A stretch of 64,000 bases of DNA from contig NZ_JAADJU010000003.1 in the NCBI RefSeq assembly GCF_012933545.1, positions 186,001-250,000 of the forward strand. Direction: 5' to 3'. Below the pieces are notes generated by a model. That model saw nothing but the letters and a program-made list of their open reading frames with translations. It did no database searches and was not told the DNA's origin. The position numbers and the translations under genes were made by a program. Positions 37,305-46,511 of the stretch are shown one piece after another (the stretch's first letter is position 1; every line of letters begins with the position of its first letter). This DNA is from Rouxiella aceris (lineage in GTDB: Bacteria; Pseudomonadota; Gammaproteobacteria; Enterobacterales; Enterobacteriaceae).

Positions 37305-39878
37305 ATGAGCACGAAAAAAAGCTGTAAGTTTTGTACTCGCCACGGTCTGCCTCTGTTGCCCGTGCGCCCGGCGGTGATGTCACAGGATGATGTGTTACCT
37401 CAACTGCCCTCCACCCTGACGCCACCACTTGCGGCCCAGGGGGAAACCGCATGGACCGCGCGACTACTGCGCGAAGGATTCCTGTATATATGGGCTGAAT
37501 CTGGCCAGTACTGGAAAAGTTATTTCGCCACTGCCGACGGCTATTACTACCCACTCCCCGAGCATGGTGATGTGCCGCCGGATATTGCCAGCGGCAAGGT
37601 GAAACCGTGTATCAGCGAACCCACAGAACTGGCGGCAGCATCGTTGGTGACGCTGCCGGTGAAGCCGCTTGGGATGAAAAACGGTTTGTTCTGGTTTAGC
37701 TGGTCTGAGGTGGCGTGGACGGACGCGGTACGTAAACAGCATGAGGATGCCGCTTATCGCAGCCAGTATATGCAGCGTTTTGATATGGATGCGTGGGTGA
37801 CCAGCGGTAAGGCGGAGCAGGCGCTGCCGATTTCCGGATTAAGCGACATTGTGGCGGAGTACAGCAGTAAAGCGCAGCGCAGTGATCTGCCGCAATGGTC
37901 CCGCGCGCCGTGGAAAACCGTCAGGACGGGAGAAAGCGGCCATCTGCAACGGGCAGCCGAGACGTTGTATACGGGCAAAGGTGCCATCATCCTGTTACAG
38001 GATCCGGTTGCCGTCGCTCAGGATATATCCTGGCTGGCAAACTACCGTATCAATCAAAATCTCTACCAAAATCCACGCTACACACGAGAGCTTGCACTGA
38101 GTGCCGCCGTTCAGGGACTAAAAGAGAGTATCTGCGCTCAGTATGAGAGGAGTATCGTTTTTAACAACCAGGTGGAAGAAATTAATGCCGGAGTGGGGTC
38201 GTTCAAAGCCAATGGTGTTTTTATACACGGCTCTTCGGCCATGGAGGAGAGGCTGCGCATGAGAAATATTCAGCAGCTCAGCCAGAAAATTGAAAAAAAA
38301 TGGGAGGCTGAATATGGCAAATATTATGACAAGGCCAAAGAAAATGCGTTCACGGATGCGTTTAATGCCGCGTTAAAGCAATACGACGAAAACATTATTG
38401 TGCCGATGATACATATGTACATAGAATGCATGGATGGCTGCATTCTGGGTGACTATTTCCTTCATAACTTTGATACCACCGACCCGGCCAGCGGAATTGG
38501 TTATGTACAGTCAGTCACCGATTGTATTAATGGTTCTCAGGATAAGCTACTTGTCTCAAAATACTTTCAGCTAAAAATTGCCGGAGTATGTACTGATAAA
38601 AGCAATGTTCTGGCACGAGCGGCGGTATTTAACAATGATGCTTATGCAGAGCAGGTGAATACCACGACACAAGCCTCTATTGATATTAACGCTCTTCCCT
38701 GGGACAGGCCTGCCGATGGCTTTAAGGATATTTTTGACCAGAAAATCGGTGCAGCTCAGTTGGTGCTAGAGAAATACCAGAATGCGTTGAGTGCTGCCGT
38801 GTATTCCCTGACTGAAAAGGCTATTAATTCCAAACCTGTGGATGCACTGGTCTCCTTTGCGGTGGTGGCAAATAAGCGGGTGCATGTCATCACGCTGACC
38901 GCGGAACGTAAGCATTTTGTCACGGCGGTGGTGGGCGAGTTGGCTGAGATATTTGGCATCAGCGGCCGGGCGAGTATCGATCAACTACGTCACTATGTCG
39001 ATATTGAAGTTCGCCATATTGAAGCAATGAATATGAAAATGAGCGGAATGCAGACCAGCAGCTTTGCGACACTGGTGGATCTGGATGCAGTGGCGACGGC
39101 CAAAGCCGCAGGTATCAAAGCTGCACCCGCAGTGGCAAAGACGCTGCGTTCGGTTGAAGAAGTGAAAGCCACAATCTTCCCCAATACCTTCCGAAGCCGG
39201 CTGGCACGGCTGAAAGCCACTTCACCGTCCTCCCTTTCCGCATCGACGATGAAAGCTATCCCGCTGGCCGGAAGCGTGATATCAGGGGCCTTTCAGATAT
39301 TTGCTCTCAATCATGCCGGCCTGCCGAAAGCATTTACCGTGGAAAGTACCTCGCGTTTTGCCGGAAATATACTGATGGCGGCAGGCTCGGTGGCTGATTC
39401 GATTGAGCGCGTGCTGACGAACTTCAAGGAAATCAGATGGCGGGCACAGATCAGGGTGGCGATGGGAGGACGCGTTGAGCGAAATATGATGACTATGATT
39501 AGGAGTGTTAAATGGTTGGGGGGAGCCGCTGGAATTATTGGTGTGGTGTTTGATCTGGCAAACTCCTACTCTGAAATTAAGAAAGGTCATATAAAAATCG
39601 GAGTTGCTTACTTATTCTCTGCTGCCGGTGGCGGTATCTTAACCTATGGTGCTATTTTCAGTGTGGCACTTTCGCCAATTTTGATTGTTATTGCTGTTGC
39701 ACTGATCCTAGGATCTGCAATATATCTTTCACTCAACATTAAAAATGAAATTCAACGCTGGCTGATGAGCTGTTTGTGGCGCAATGTACCCATGGGAGAG
39801 AGTGATATACCAGAAATATGGCCAACCAGCTCGATTGAAATTGAGGCATTTGGTAAAGCGTTAGAATCAGGAATATAG
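37305..39878 (+). CDS. VasX-like T6SS effector 1 (BTH_I2691/VasX N-terminal family), pore-forming type
   Basis: 857 residues. The N-terminus (CKFCTRHGLPLLPVRPAV, two Cys) is typical of VasX/BTH_I2691-type T6SS effectors; residues 1-185 are nearly identical to effector 2 at 42209. A long central region is mostly helical. The C-terminal third has several hydrophobic helices (IPLAGSVISGAFQIFALN, WLGGAAGIIGVVFDLANSYS, IKIGVAYLFSAAGGGILTYG, ILIVIAVALILGSAIYL), a colicin-like arrangement that suggests inner-membrane permeabilisation. VasX itself is a known membrane-disrupting effector; the activity here is inferred. Immunity gene follows after 3 bases. Confidence 0.85.
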   Translation: MSTKKSCKFCTRHGLPLLPVRPAVMSQDDVLPQLPSTLTPPLAAQGETAWTARLLREGFLYIWAESGQYWKSYFATADGYYYPLPEHGDVPPDIASGKVKPCISEPTELAAASLVTLPVKPLGMKNGLFWFSWSEVAWTDAVRKQHEDAAYRSQYMQRFDMDAWVTSGKAEQALPISGLSDIVAEYSSKAQRSDLPQWSRAPWKTVRTGESGHLQRAAETLYTGKGAIILLQDPVAVAQDISWLANYRINQNLYQNPRYTRELALSAAVQGLKESICAQYERSIVFNNQVEEINAGVGSFKANGVFIHGSSAMEERLRMRNIQQLSQKIEKKWEAEYGKYYDKAKENAFTDAFNAALKQYDENIIVPMIHMYIECMDGCILGDYFLHNFDTTDPASGIGYVQSVTDCINGSQDKLLVSKYFQLKIAGVCTDKSNVLARAAVFNNDAYAEQVNTTTQASIDINALPWDRPADGFKDIFDQKIGAAQLVLEKYQNALSAAVYSLTEKAINSKPVDALVSFAVVANKRVHVITLTAERKHFVTAVVGELAEIFGISGRASIDQLRHYVDIEVRHIEAMNMKMSGMQTSSFATLVDLDAVATAKAAGIKAAPAVAKTLRSVEEVKATIFPNTFRSRLARLKATSPSSLSASTMKAIPLAGSVISGAFQIFALNHAGLPKAFTVESTSRFAGNILMAAGSVADSIERVLTNFKEIRWRAQIRVAMGGRVERNMMTMIRSVKWLGGAAGIIGVVFDLANSYSEIKKGHIKIGVAYLFSAAGGGILTYGAIFSVALSPILIVIAVALILGSAIYLSLNIKNEIQRWLMSCLWRNVPMGESDIPEIWPTSSIEIEAFGKALESGI

Positions 39879-39881
39879 AAG

Positions 39882-40946
39882 ATGAATTATACTGGTCTAT
39901 ATAATCCCTTTAAGCTTAATCGACCTTTAAGTGATGACGATATCAAATATCAGTTGCGTCAGGATTTTTCAGGCTTGGGAGCGTCGGGTGCAGTAGCACT
40001 GGATGATACGGTCGTAATTAAGATGAATTCAACCTATTTGGAATTAGTAGATAAATATTACAGTAATAGAGGGATGTTTGAGTTTTTTACAATTGTTATG
40101 TTCTCTTCCTTTTTCCTGACTCCAGTTTCTGTGATTTGTTTACTATTTTCTAATCCAATGTCTCGGCCAGATGATTTAATTGAGTTATTTTTACTTATTA
40201 TTGCAATAATTTTACCATTAATAATGGCTAGATGGTTCTTAGGTTTCTTACGCAAATCCTTTTTCACCTGGACCCACTACCCGGTGCGCTTAAACCGCAA
40301 AACGCAAATGGTGCACATATTTAAGGTGGGCGGCACTATCCTGTCGGTTCCATGGAATGATGTGTTCTTTACCCGTGGCCGTGCAGGTTATGGCTCAATG
40401 CCGGAATGGAGCATTGACGGTCATATTCTTGCCGACGATGGCAAAACGGTTATCGATACCTTCAGCCTGGGGTTTTCCAGCACACGCCGCGAGCTGGTAA
40501 AAAACTGGGCGTTCGTGCGTAGCTATATGGAAGTAGATGACTGTCTGGAAGACTTAGCGGACATTATCGTACTGTGCCCACCGGTGGCGGAGAAAAGAGA
40601 GAATTACCTGTTTGGCCTGCAATATATGATGCGCATAGAGTCACGCATCATGTGGTTCATCACAGCACTAATGTTCCCGCTGCACCTGCTGGGCAGTATC
40701 ACGCGCTTTGTCGTTATGCGTACCTGTAAAATCCCGCGCTGGTCTGAAGAAGTGGAAGCGGACTGTGTCGTGGACGCGAATGACCCGATAAACGTCAGTG
40801 CGGCAAATAATCCCCGACATATCTGGCGTTACATGCTGGCTAACCAACCGTTGGATGAATATAACGCGCTATATGATCGCCAGATAAATGCGGTAGAACG
40901 GCTGCGCGCGAAAGTTCAGGCCGCGAAAAATCAGCGAGCGGAGTAA
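39882..40946 (+). CDS. DUF6708-like membrane immunity protein 1
   Basis: 354 residues. N-terminal soluble part (LYNPFKLNRPLSDDDIKYQL), two TM helices at about 66-120 (FFTIVMFSSFFLTPVSVICL; LFLLIIAIILPLIMARWFL), a beta-rich domain (WTHYPVRLNRKTQMVHIFK, WSIDGHILADDGKTVIDTFS), then a second hydrophobic pair near 245-270. The DUF6708 name is from memory of the family found beside VasX-like effectors. As the gene directly behind a pore-forming effector it is most likely its immunity protein. Nearly identical to 41083 except in the first TM pair. Confidence 0.8.
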   Translation: MNYTGLYNPFKLNRPLSDDDIKYQLRQDFSGLGASGAVALDDTVVIKMNSTYLELVDKYYSNRGMFEFFTIVMFSSFFLTPVSVICLLFSNPMSRPDDLIELFLLIIAIILPLIMARWFLGFLRKSFFTWTHYPVRLNRKTQMVHIFKVGGTILSVPWNDVFFTRGRAGYGSMPEWSIDGHILADDGKTVIDTFSLGFSSTRRELVKNWAFVRSYMEVDDCLEDLADIIVLCPPVAEKRENYLFGLQYMMRIESRIMWFITALMFPLHLLGSITRFVVMRTCKIPRWSEEVEADCVVDANDPINVSAANNPRHIWRYMLANQPLDEYNALYDRQINAVERLRAKVQAAKNQRAE

Positions 40947-41082
40947 TCTCCCGCTGACAGGAAATGACCGGAGTGCGGAGTAACAACTCAGGGAGCATCT
41001 TCTGAATATGCCAGAAATATGGCCAACCAGTGCGATTGAAATTGACGCATTTGGCAAAGCATTGGAATCAGGAACATAACAG
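40947..41082 (+). repeat. Scar of a deleted effector copy between two immunity genes
   Basis: Contains the end of a DUF4123-gene copy (CAGGAAATGACCGGAGTGCG ... GGGAGCATCTTCTGA), immediately followed by the last ~23 codons of a VasX-like effector (MPEIWPTSAIEIDAFGKAL, ESGT, stop), both matching 37256-37303 and 39808-39878. So a whole effector-immunity unit was duplicated here and the effector body then deleted. Confidence 0.85.
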
Positions 41083-42147
41083 ATGAATTACACCGGTCTT
41101 TATAATCCATTCAAGCTCAATCGGCCTCTCAATGAAGAAGATATCAAATATCAGTTGCGTCAGGATTTTTCAGGTATGGCATCATCGGGTGCAGTAGCAC
41201 TGGATGATACGGTCGTGATTAAGATGAATTCAACCTATTTGGAATTAGTAGATAAATACTACAGCGATAGAGGAATGCTTGAGTTTTTTACTGTGATAAT
41301 GTTTTCTGTGTTTTCTTTATCCGTGATTGGTTTTTTTTATATACTTTTCTTTAATCCAAGTAATACAGAAGATGCATTGGCAAGGGTGTTTACATGCTTA
41401 TTTATAATTACAGCCTTTTCAGCAATATCAGTCTGGCTATATGGTTTTTTACGCAAATCCTTTTTCACCTGGACCCACTACCCGGTACGCTTAAACCGCA
41501 AAACGCAAATGGTGCACGTATTTAAGGTGGACGGCACTATCCTGTCGGTTCCATGGAATGATGTGTTCTTTACCCGTGGCCGTGCAGGTTATGGCTCAAT
41601 GCCGGAATGGAGCATTGACGGTCATATTCTTGCCGACGATGGCAAAACGGTTATCGATACCTTCAGCCTGGGGTTCTCCAGCACACGCCGCAAGCTGGTA
41701 AAAAACTGGGCGTTCGTGCGTAGCTATATGGAAGTAGATGACTGTCTGGAAGACTTAGCGGACATTATCGTGCTGTGCCCACCGGTGGCGGAGAAAAGAG
41801 AGAATTACCTGTTTGGCCTGCAATATATGATGCGCATAGAGTCACGCATCATGTGGTTCATCACAGCACTAATGTTCCCGCTGCACCTGCTGGGCAGTAT
41901 CACGCGCTTTGTCGTTATGCGTACCTGTAAAATCCCGCGCTGGTCTGAAGAAGTGGAAGCGGACTGTGTCGTGGACGCGAATGACCCGATAAACGTCAGT
42001 GCGGCAAATAATCCCCGACATATCTGGCGTTACGTGCTGGCTAACCAACCGTTGGATGAATATAACGCGCTATATGATCGCCAGATGAATGCGGTAGAAC
42101 GGCTGCGCGCGAAAGTTCAGGCCGCGAAAAATCAGCGAGAGGAATAA
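41083..42147 (+). CDS. DUF6708-like membrane immunity protein 2
   Basis: 354 residues. Residues 1-65 and 125-354 are almost identical to immunity 1; only the first TM pair (about 66-122: FTVIMFSVFSLSVIGFFYIL; CLFIITAFSAISVWLYGFL) is different sequence. Its own effector survives only as a scar upstream, so this is a stand-alone immunity gene. The confined change suggests that this TM hairpin is what recognises the toxin. Confidence 0.8.
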   Translation: MNYTGLYNPFKLNRPLNEEDIKYQLRQDFSGMASSGAVALDDTVVIKMNSTYLELVDKYYSDRGMLEFFTVIMFSVFSLSVIGFFYILFFNPSNTEDALARVFTCLFIITAFSAISVWLYGFLRKSFFTWTHYPVRLNRKTQMVHVFKVDGTILSVPWNDVFFTRGRAGYGSMPEWSIDGHILADDGKTVIDTFSLGFSSTRRKLVKNWAFVRSYMEVDDCLEDLADIIVLCPPVAEKRENYLFGLQYMMRIESRIMWFITALMFPLHLLGSITRFVVMRTCKIPRWSEEVEADCVVDANDPINVSAANNPRHIWRYVLANQPLDEYNALYDRQMNAVERLRAKVQAAKNQREE

Positions 42148-42208
42148 ACCTCAGTTTTTAGCGATATGACAGGAAATCAGAATAATAATGCAGGGAGCAT
42201 CTTCTGAA

Positions 42209-44800
42209 ATGAACACGAAAAAAGGCTGTAAGTTTTGTACCCGCCACGGTCTGCCTCTGTTGCCCGTGCGCCCGGCGGTGATGTCACAGGATGACGTGTT
42301 ACCTCAACTGCCCTCCACCCTGACGCCACCGCTTGCGGCCCAGGGGGAAACCGCATGGACCGCGCGACTGCTGCGCGAAGGATTCCTGTATATCTGGGCT
42401 GAATCTGGCCAGTACTGGAAAAGTTATTTCGCCACTGCCGACGGCTATTACTACCCACTCCCCGAGCATGGTGATGTGCCGCCGGATATTGTCAGCGGCA
42501 AGGTGAAACCGTGCATCAGCGAACCCACAGAACTGGCGGCAGCGTCGCTGGTGACGCTGCCGGTGAAGCCGCTTGGGATGAAAAACGGTTTGTTCTGGTT
42601 TAGCTGGTCTGAGGTGGCGTGGACGGACGCGGTGCGTAAACAGCATGAGGATGCCGCTTATCGCAGCCAGTATATGCAGCGTTTTGATATGGATGCGTGG
42701 GTGACCAGCGGTAAGGCGGAGCAGGCGCTGCCGATTTCCGGATTAAGCGACATTGTGGCGGAGTACAGTGCTAAAGCTGGAAGTTGTAAGATTAAAAAGT
42801 GGTGCCCATCACCATGGAAAAATGCCACCCCAATAGCAGGAGAAAATATCCGACTGGCGGCCGATTCACTATATGCAGGTAAAGGCGCGATCCTGCTGCT
42901 ACAGGATCCCCCGGCGATTCTCCAGGAGTTGTCTGCACTGATTGATTATGATTTACAGGATCAGGTCTACAACAATCCGCTTTATAAACGCGAATTGGCA
43001 CTGGCTTCGGCAATTAGCGGCCTGAAAGAGGCGATGATGCGTCAGTTTGAACGTGATTATATCGAGAAAAGCGAGAGTGAAGAGCGTGTGGTGCTACACG
43101 GTCCCTTCGGCTACAGTGCCAACAGCGACCTGCCGGATAATATGTATACGCCGCTTGCCGACAGGAATATGAACAGTACGGTAGCTAAAAAATGGGCCGA
43201 ATATGAACAGTATTACGAGCCGGATAAAATGGCGGCCTTCCAGCAGAAGTTCAGCCAGGCACTGGTGCAATACAATGAGCGTATCGTCAGCCTACGTACC
43301 GGAATGTATCTCGAATGGATTAAAAGCGAAGGGTTGCTGAAATACTTCAGGCACAACTTTGATACCGCAGAGCTGAGCAGTGGCATAGCGTACGTGCAGA
43401 CCATCAATTATTGCATTACAGGTATGCAGGATAAAACGGGCGTTATTCGTCATTTCACTGATTTATTGTCAGGCCTACCCACCGACCCTAACAATATTTT
43501 GGCCCGCACGCTGGTGCTGAATCAGGATGTTTTAGCTGAAAAATTAACGAAATCCGTTGAAGGATTTTCCGATTGGGTAACCATCCCCTGGAGTGGGGCG
43601 GCGGACGCCTTTAACATCGGACTTGCTAACTACAGAGAGGGCGCGCTCGGTGCGGTTTCGACGGCGGTGGGTATGCTTTCAGGAGTGGTGACCCGATTAG
43701 TTATTCACTCGATGGAATCGAAACAGGTGTTTGCCTGCCTGGTGGCAATGGGCGTGTTGACCAACAAAGCGTATGTCACGCTGGAAAAAACCGGTACCTA
43801 CAAGCATTTTGTTACTGAAGTGGTTGCGCAACTGGCAAAAGAAAGCGGGCTGGCCGGCAGGTCGAACAGCGACAAGCTGCGGCACCACGTACGCCAGGAG
43901 CTAAGACGGCTGAGAGTCAGCGGGTTGCCGATGGAGGGTGTGGAGGTTAAACGCTTCCTGGTCATGGTCGATATCAACAAAGTTCACGCGCTGCAGGCGC
44001 TGCCGCCAAAAGAGCGCGCCGCCGAACTGGCCAAGCTGTTGCGACTTTCAGCCGACGTTGAAGCGCAGCAGTTCAGCCAGTGGCAGGGCGCGGTCAGGCG
44101 TGGCGTCAGCCGGGTGGGAGATGCAATGCCGTTTGCCATCGGAGTGTTTTCCGCTGTGCTACAGGTCGCCGCGCTGTGGACTACTGCTGATTTAAAAAAT
44201 AAGAAAACACTGACGGCCGACCAGAGTGAAGCACATGCCAAGTTCTGGGCCGGAGTGGTAGGCCTGACAAGTGCCAGCCTCGGCATTGTGGAAACCGGGA
44301 TTAAGCAGTTCAATCTGTTTGCCAGTGCTTCGTCCAGATTTCGGTTATTACGTGCGCCCATGGTTCAAAAGTTGATATTTGGTATCGGAGGGAGGTTACT
44401 GGGGGTTGGCGCAGGAATTGTTGCCGTTGGTTATGATATTTATCATATGGTCGATGAAAGGAATAAAGGACATATCGGCCTTGCTATCGCTTATGGCCTG
44501 TCAGCACTATCAGGATCGTGGCTTATTGCAGCACTATGGTTCAATTCACTGCCTGTTTTGGGGACCATCATTGCAGTAATATTTCTGATAGGTACAGCAA
44601 TTTATCTAGCGATCAATAGCAGAGATAAAATTCAAAAATGGTTAATTCAATGCCTTTGGCGTCGAATTCCTGCGAAGGAAGGTGCTACTGAAGAAAATAA
44701 GAAACTTTACCAAAAACGGGAGGCTGCGGACCTCCCGATCTGGCCAGATATGGATATAGAAATGAATGAGTTAAAGTTAGCTATAGGTGCCGGAGATTAA
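42209..44800 (+). CDS. VasX-like T6SS effector 2, pore-forming type
   Basis: 863 residues from ATG 42209, chosen to match effector 1; ATG 42188 would add seven residues read from a duplicated leader. Residues 1-185 match effector 1 almost exactly and include CKFCTRHGLPLLPVR; from GSCKIKKWCPSPWKN onward the protein is only distantly similar, so the N-terminal delivery part is shared and the toxic part exchanged. Hydrophobic helices lie in the last third (DAMPFAIGVFSAVLQVAALW, FGIGGRLLGVGAGIVAVGYD, LPVLGTIIAVIFLIGTAIYL). No DUF4123 gene of its own. Ends one base before its immunity gene. Confidence 0.85.
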   Translation: MNTKKGCKFCTRHGLPLLPVRPAVMSQDDVLPQLPSTLTPPLAAQGETAWTARLLREGFLYIWAESGQYWKSYFATADGYYYPLPEHGDVPPDIVSGKVKPCISEPTELAAASLVTLPVKPLGMKNGLFWFSWSEVAWTDAVRKQHEDAAYRSQYMQRFDMDAWVTSGKAEQALPISGLSDIVAEYSAKAGSCKIKKWCPSPWKNATPIAGENIRLAADSLYAGKGAILLLQDPPAILQELSALIDYDLQDQVYNNPLYKRELALASAISGLKEAMMRQFERDYIEKSESEERVVLHGPFGYSANSDLPDNMYTPLADRNMNSTVAKKWAEYEQYYEPDKMAAFQQKFSQALVQYNERIVSLRTGMYLEWIKSEGLLKYFRHNFDTAELSSGIAYVQTINYCITGMQDKTGVIRHFTDLLSGLPTDPNNILARTLVLNQDVLAEKLTKSVEGFSDWVTIPWSGAADAFNIGLANYREGALGAVSTAVGMLSGVVTRLVIHSMESKQVFACLVAMGVLTNKAYVTLEKTGTYKHFVTEVVAQLAKESGLAGRSNSDKLRHHVRQELRRLRVSGLPMEGVEVKRFLVMVDINKVHALQALPPKERAAELAKLLRLSADVEAQQFSQWQGAVRRGVSRVGDAMPFAIGVFSAVLQVAALWTTADLKNKKTLTADQSEAHAKFWAGVVGLTSASLGIVETGIKQFNLFASASSRFRLLRAPMVQKLIFGIGGRLLGVGAGIVAVGYDIYHMVDERNKGHIGLAIAYGLSALSGSWLIAALWFNSLPVLGTIIAVIFLIGTAIYLAINSRDKIQKWLIQCLWRRIPAKEGATEENKKLYQKREAADLPIWPDMDIEMNELKLAIGAGD

Positions 44801-44801
44801 T

Positions 44802-45776
44802 ATGGATTGTTATGGGCTCTTCCCAAAATTTAAACTCAATCGAAAACTTAATGACGATGAAAAAAATTATAATCTTAAACAACTCAATAAAATCGAACTC
44901 GAAGGTAATAGATTGATATCAGATGCTAAAGTAATAAGCATGAATTCACGCTATCTGGAGATTGTAGATAAATTTTATTCTTCTAAAGGAGTTTCAGCTT
45001 TAATTGGTATTTCTTTATTCTCTATGTTTTTATTTGCGTCTCTATCTACTGTTTATACAATTGTATTTGATTATGGGTGGAGTGGTATTGGTATTTCATA
45101 TCCTTTTTTGCTTCTTCTTATTCCATTTTTAGGTGCAATTTTTTTCACATTAAAAATCCTAAGAACAGAGCTGTTTGCTTGGACGCATTATCCAATACGT
45201 TTCGATAGAAATAATAGAATGGTGCATTTTTTTCGGACAGATGGTACCATCTGCAGTGTACCTTGGGATAAAATATTTTTTACTTCCGGCCTCAACCATC
45301 GAAAAGAATTTAATAAAGATTACTATATCAGTGGTCATGTTCTGGCGGACGATAACGAGACAGTAATCGACACATTCTGCCTGCCGGCGACAGGTCCAGA
45401 TCGTGAGGGGCTGGAAGGGCACTGGGAATTTATACGCCGTTATATGGAGGAAGGCCCTGAGTCTGTTGTGCATGCAGTAAAAGATTGCCTGCCGATAGCC
45501 GGTAAGCGAGAAGGATACCAGTTTGGGTTAATTTATTTAATGGTAGCGTTTACTGGCGCACCGATTATTCTTTTTCCTCTAATATTTACGCTAAGCTTTA
45601 TTTACAGTATTCCGCGCTATATCGCAATGGTCACCAGCAAAATTCCTGTCTGGCCGGAAAGTATCGAAGAACAATGTGCAGTATTGGAAAATGATCCCTA
45701 CGCAGTTGATGCCTCGATCAATTCAAAACATCCCTGGCGGGACATATTTCGTAAACAGCCAGAAGATGAGTGCTAA
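44802..45776 (+). CDS. DUF6708-like membrane immunity protein 3
   Basis: 324 residues from ATG 44802 (aligned with the start of 46486). Same architecture as the other DUF6708-like proteins: GLFPKFKLNRKLNDDEKNYN, TM pair (FSMFLFASLSTVYTIVFDYG; FLLLLIPFLGAIFFTL), soluble domain with AWTHYPIRFDRNNRMVHFF, and a second hydrophobic region (GAPIILFPLIFTLSFIYSIP). It belongs to effector 2 by position. More distant from copies 1 and 2 than from copy 4. Confidence 0.8.
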   Translation: MDCYGLFPKFKLNRKLNDDEKNYNLKQLNKIELEGNRLISDAKVISMNSRYLEIVDKFYSSKGVSALIGISLFSMFLFASLSTVYTIVFDYGWSGIGISYPFLLLLIPFLGAIFFTLKILRTELFAWTHYPIRFDRNNRMVHFFRTDGTICSVPWDKIFFTSGLNHRKEFNKDYYISGHVLADDNETVIDTFCLPATGPDREGLEGHWEFIRRYMEEGPESVVHAVKDCLPIAGKREGYQFGLIYLMVAFTGAPIILFPLIFTLSFIYSIPRYIAMVTSKIPVWPESIEEQCAVLENDPYAVDASINSKHPWRDIFRKQPEDEC

Positions 45777-45848
45777 CTGAGAAGTATGCGTGCGAGGTGA
45801 ACGAGAGTAGTCCTGGCAGTACAATTCTTATTTACACATTGTGTTCAT

Positions 45849-46511
45849 TCCTATCTGGCCAAGCTGTTGCGACTTTCAGCCGACGTTGAAGCGCAGCAGT
45901 TCAGCCAGTGGCAGGGCGCTGTCAGGCGTGGCGTCAGTCAGGTGGGAGATGCAATGCCGTTTGCCATCGCAGTGTTTTCCTCTGTGCTACAGGTCGCCGC
46001 GTTGTTTGCCAGTGCTTCGTCCAGATTTCGGGGATTGCACTCGTCTATAGTTCAAAAGTGGATCTTTGGCATTGGGGGGCGGTTACTGGGGGTTTACGCA
46101 GGAGCGGTTGCCGCAGGTTATGATTTTTATCATTCTTATGATGAATTTAGCAAAGGGCATATTGGCTTAGCTACAGCTTATGCTTTATCAGGGTTTTCTG
46201 ATCTTTGGTTGATTGCTACTTTTTTATGGGTGATACCCACTATTGGTACCATTATTGCTTTTGCAATCTTGATAGGTACCGCAATCTATCTCGCTTTGAA
46301 TGATCGGGATAAAATTCAAAAGTGGTTAATACAATGTTTGTGGCGCAAGATACCTACAAACGAAAATCAAACAAAGGAATCTCAAGAGATTTTTCAAAAG
46401 CGTGAAGAATCAGACCTTCCTATATGGCCGAGTATGGTAATGGAAATGAATGAGCTAAAACTGGCTCTGGGTACCGGAGAGCGAAATGGACTATTACGGA
46501 ATGTTCCCTAA
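45849..46511 (+). pseudogene. Orphan C-terminal tip of a VasX-like effector
   Basis: From 45855 the frame LAKLLRLSADVEAQQFSQWQ matches effector 2 from about residue 607. An internal stretch of ~50 codons (WTTADLKNKKT to IKQFN) is missing between VLQVAAL and FASASSRFR, then the pore-type helices continue (FGIGGRLLGVYAGAVAAGYD, LSGFSDLWLIATFLWVIPTI) to 46511. There is no N-terminal delivery domain. The end overlaps the next immunity gene by 26 bases. An orphan tip next to its immunity gene, in direct parallel to the CDI array. Confidence 0.82.
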
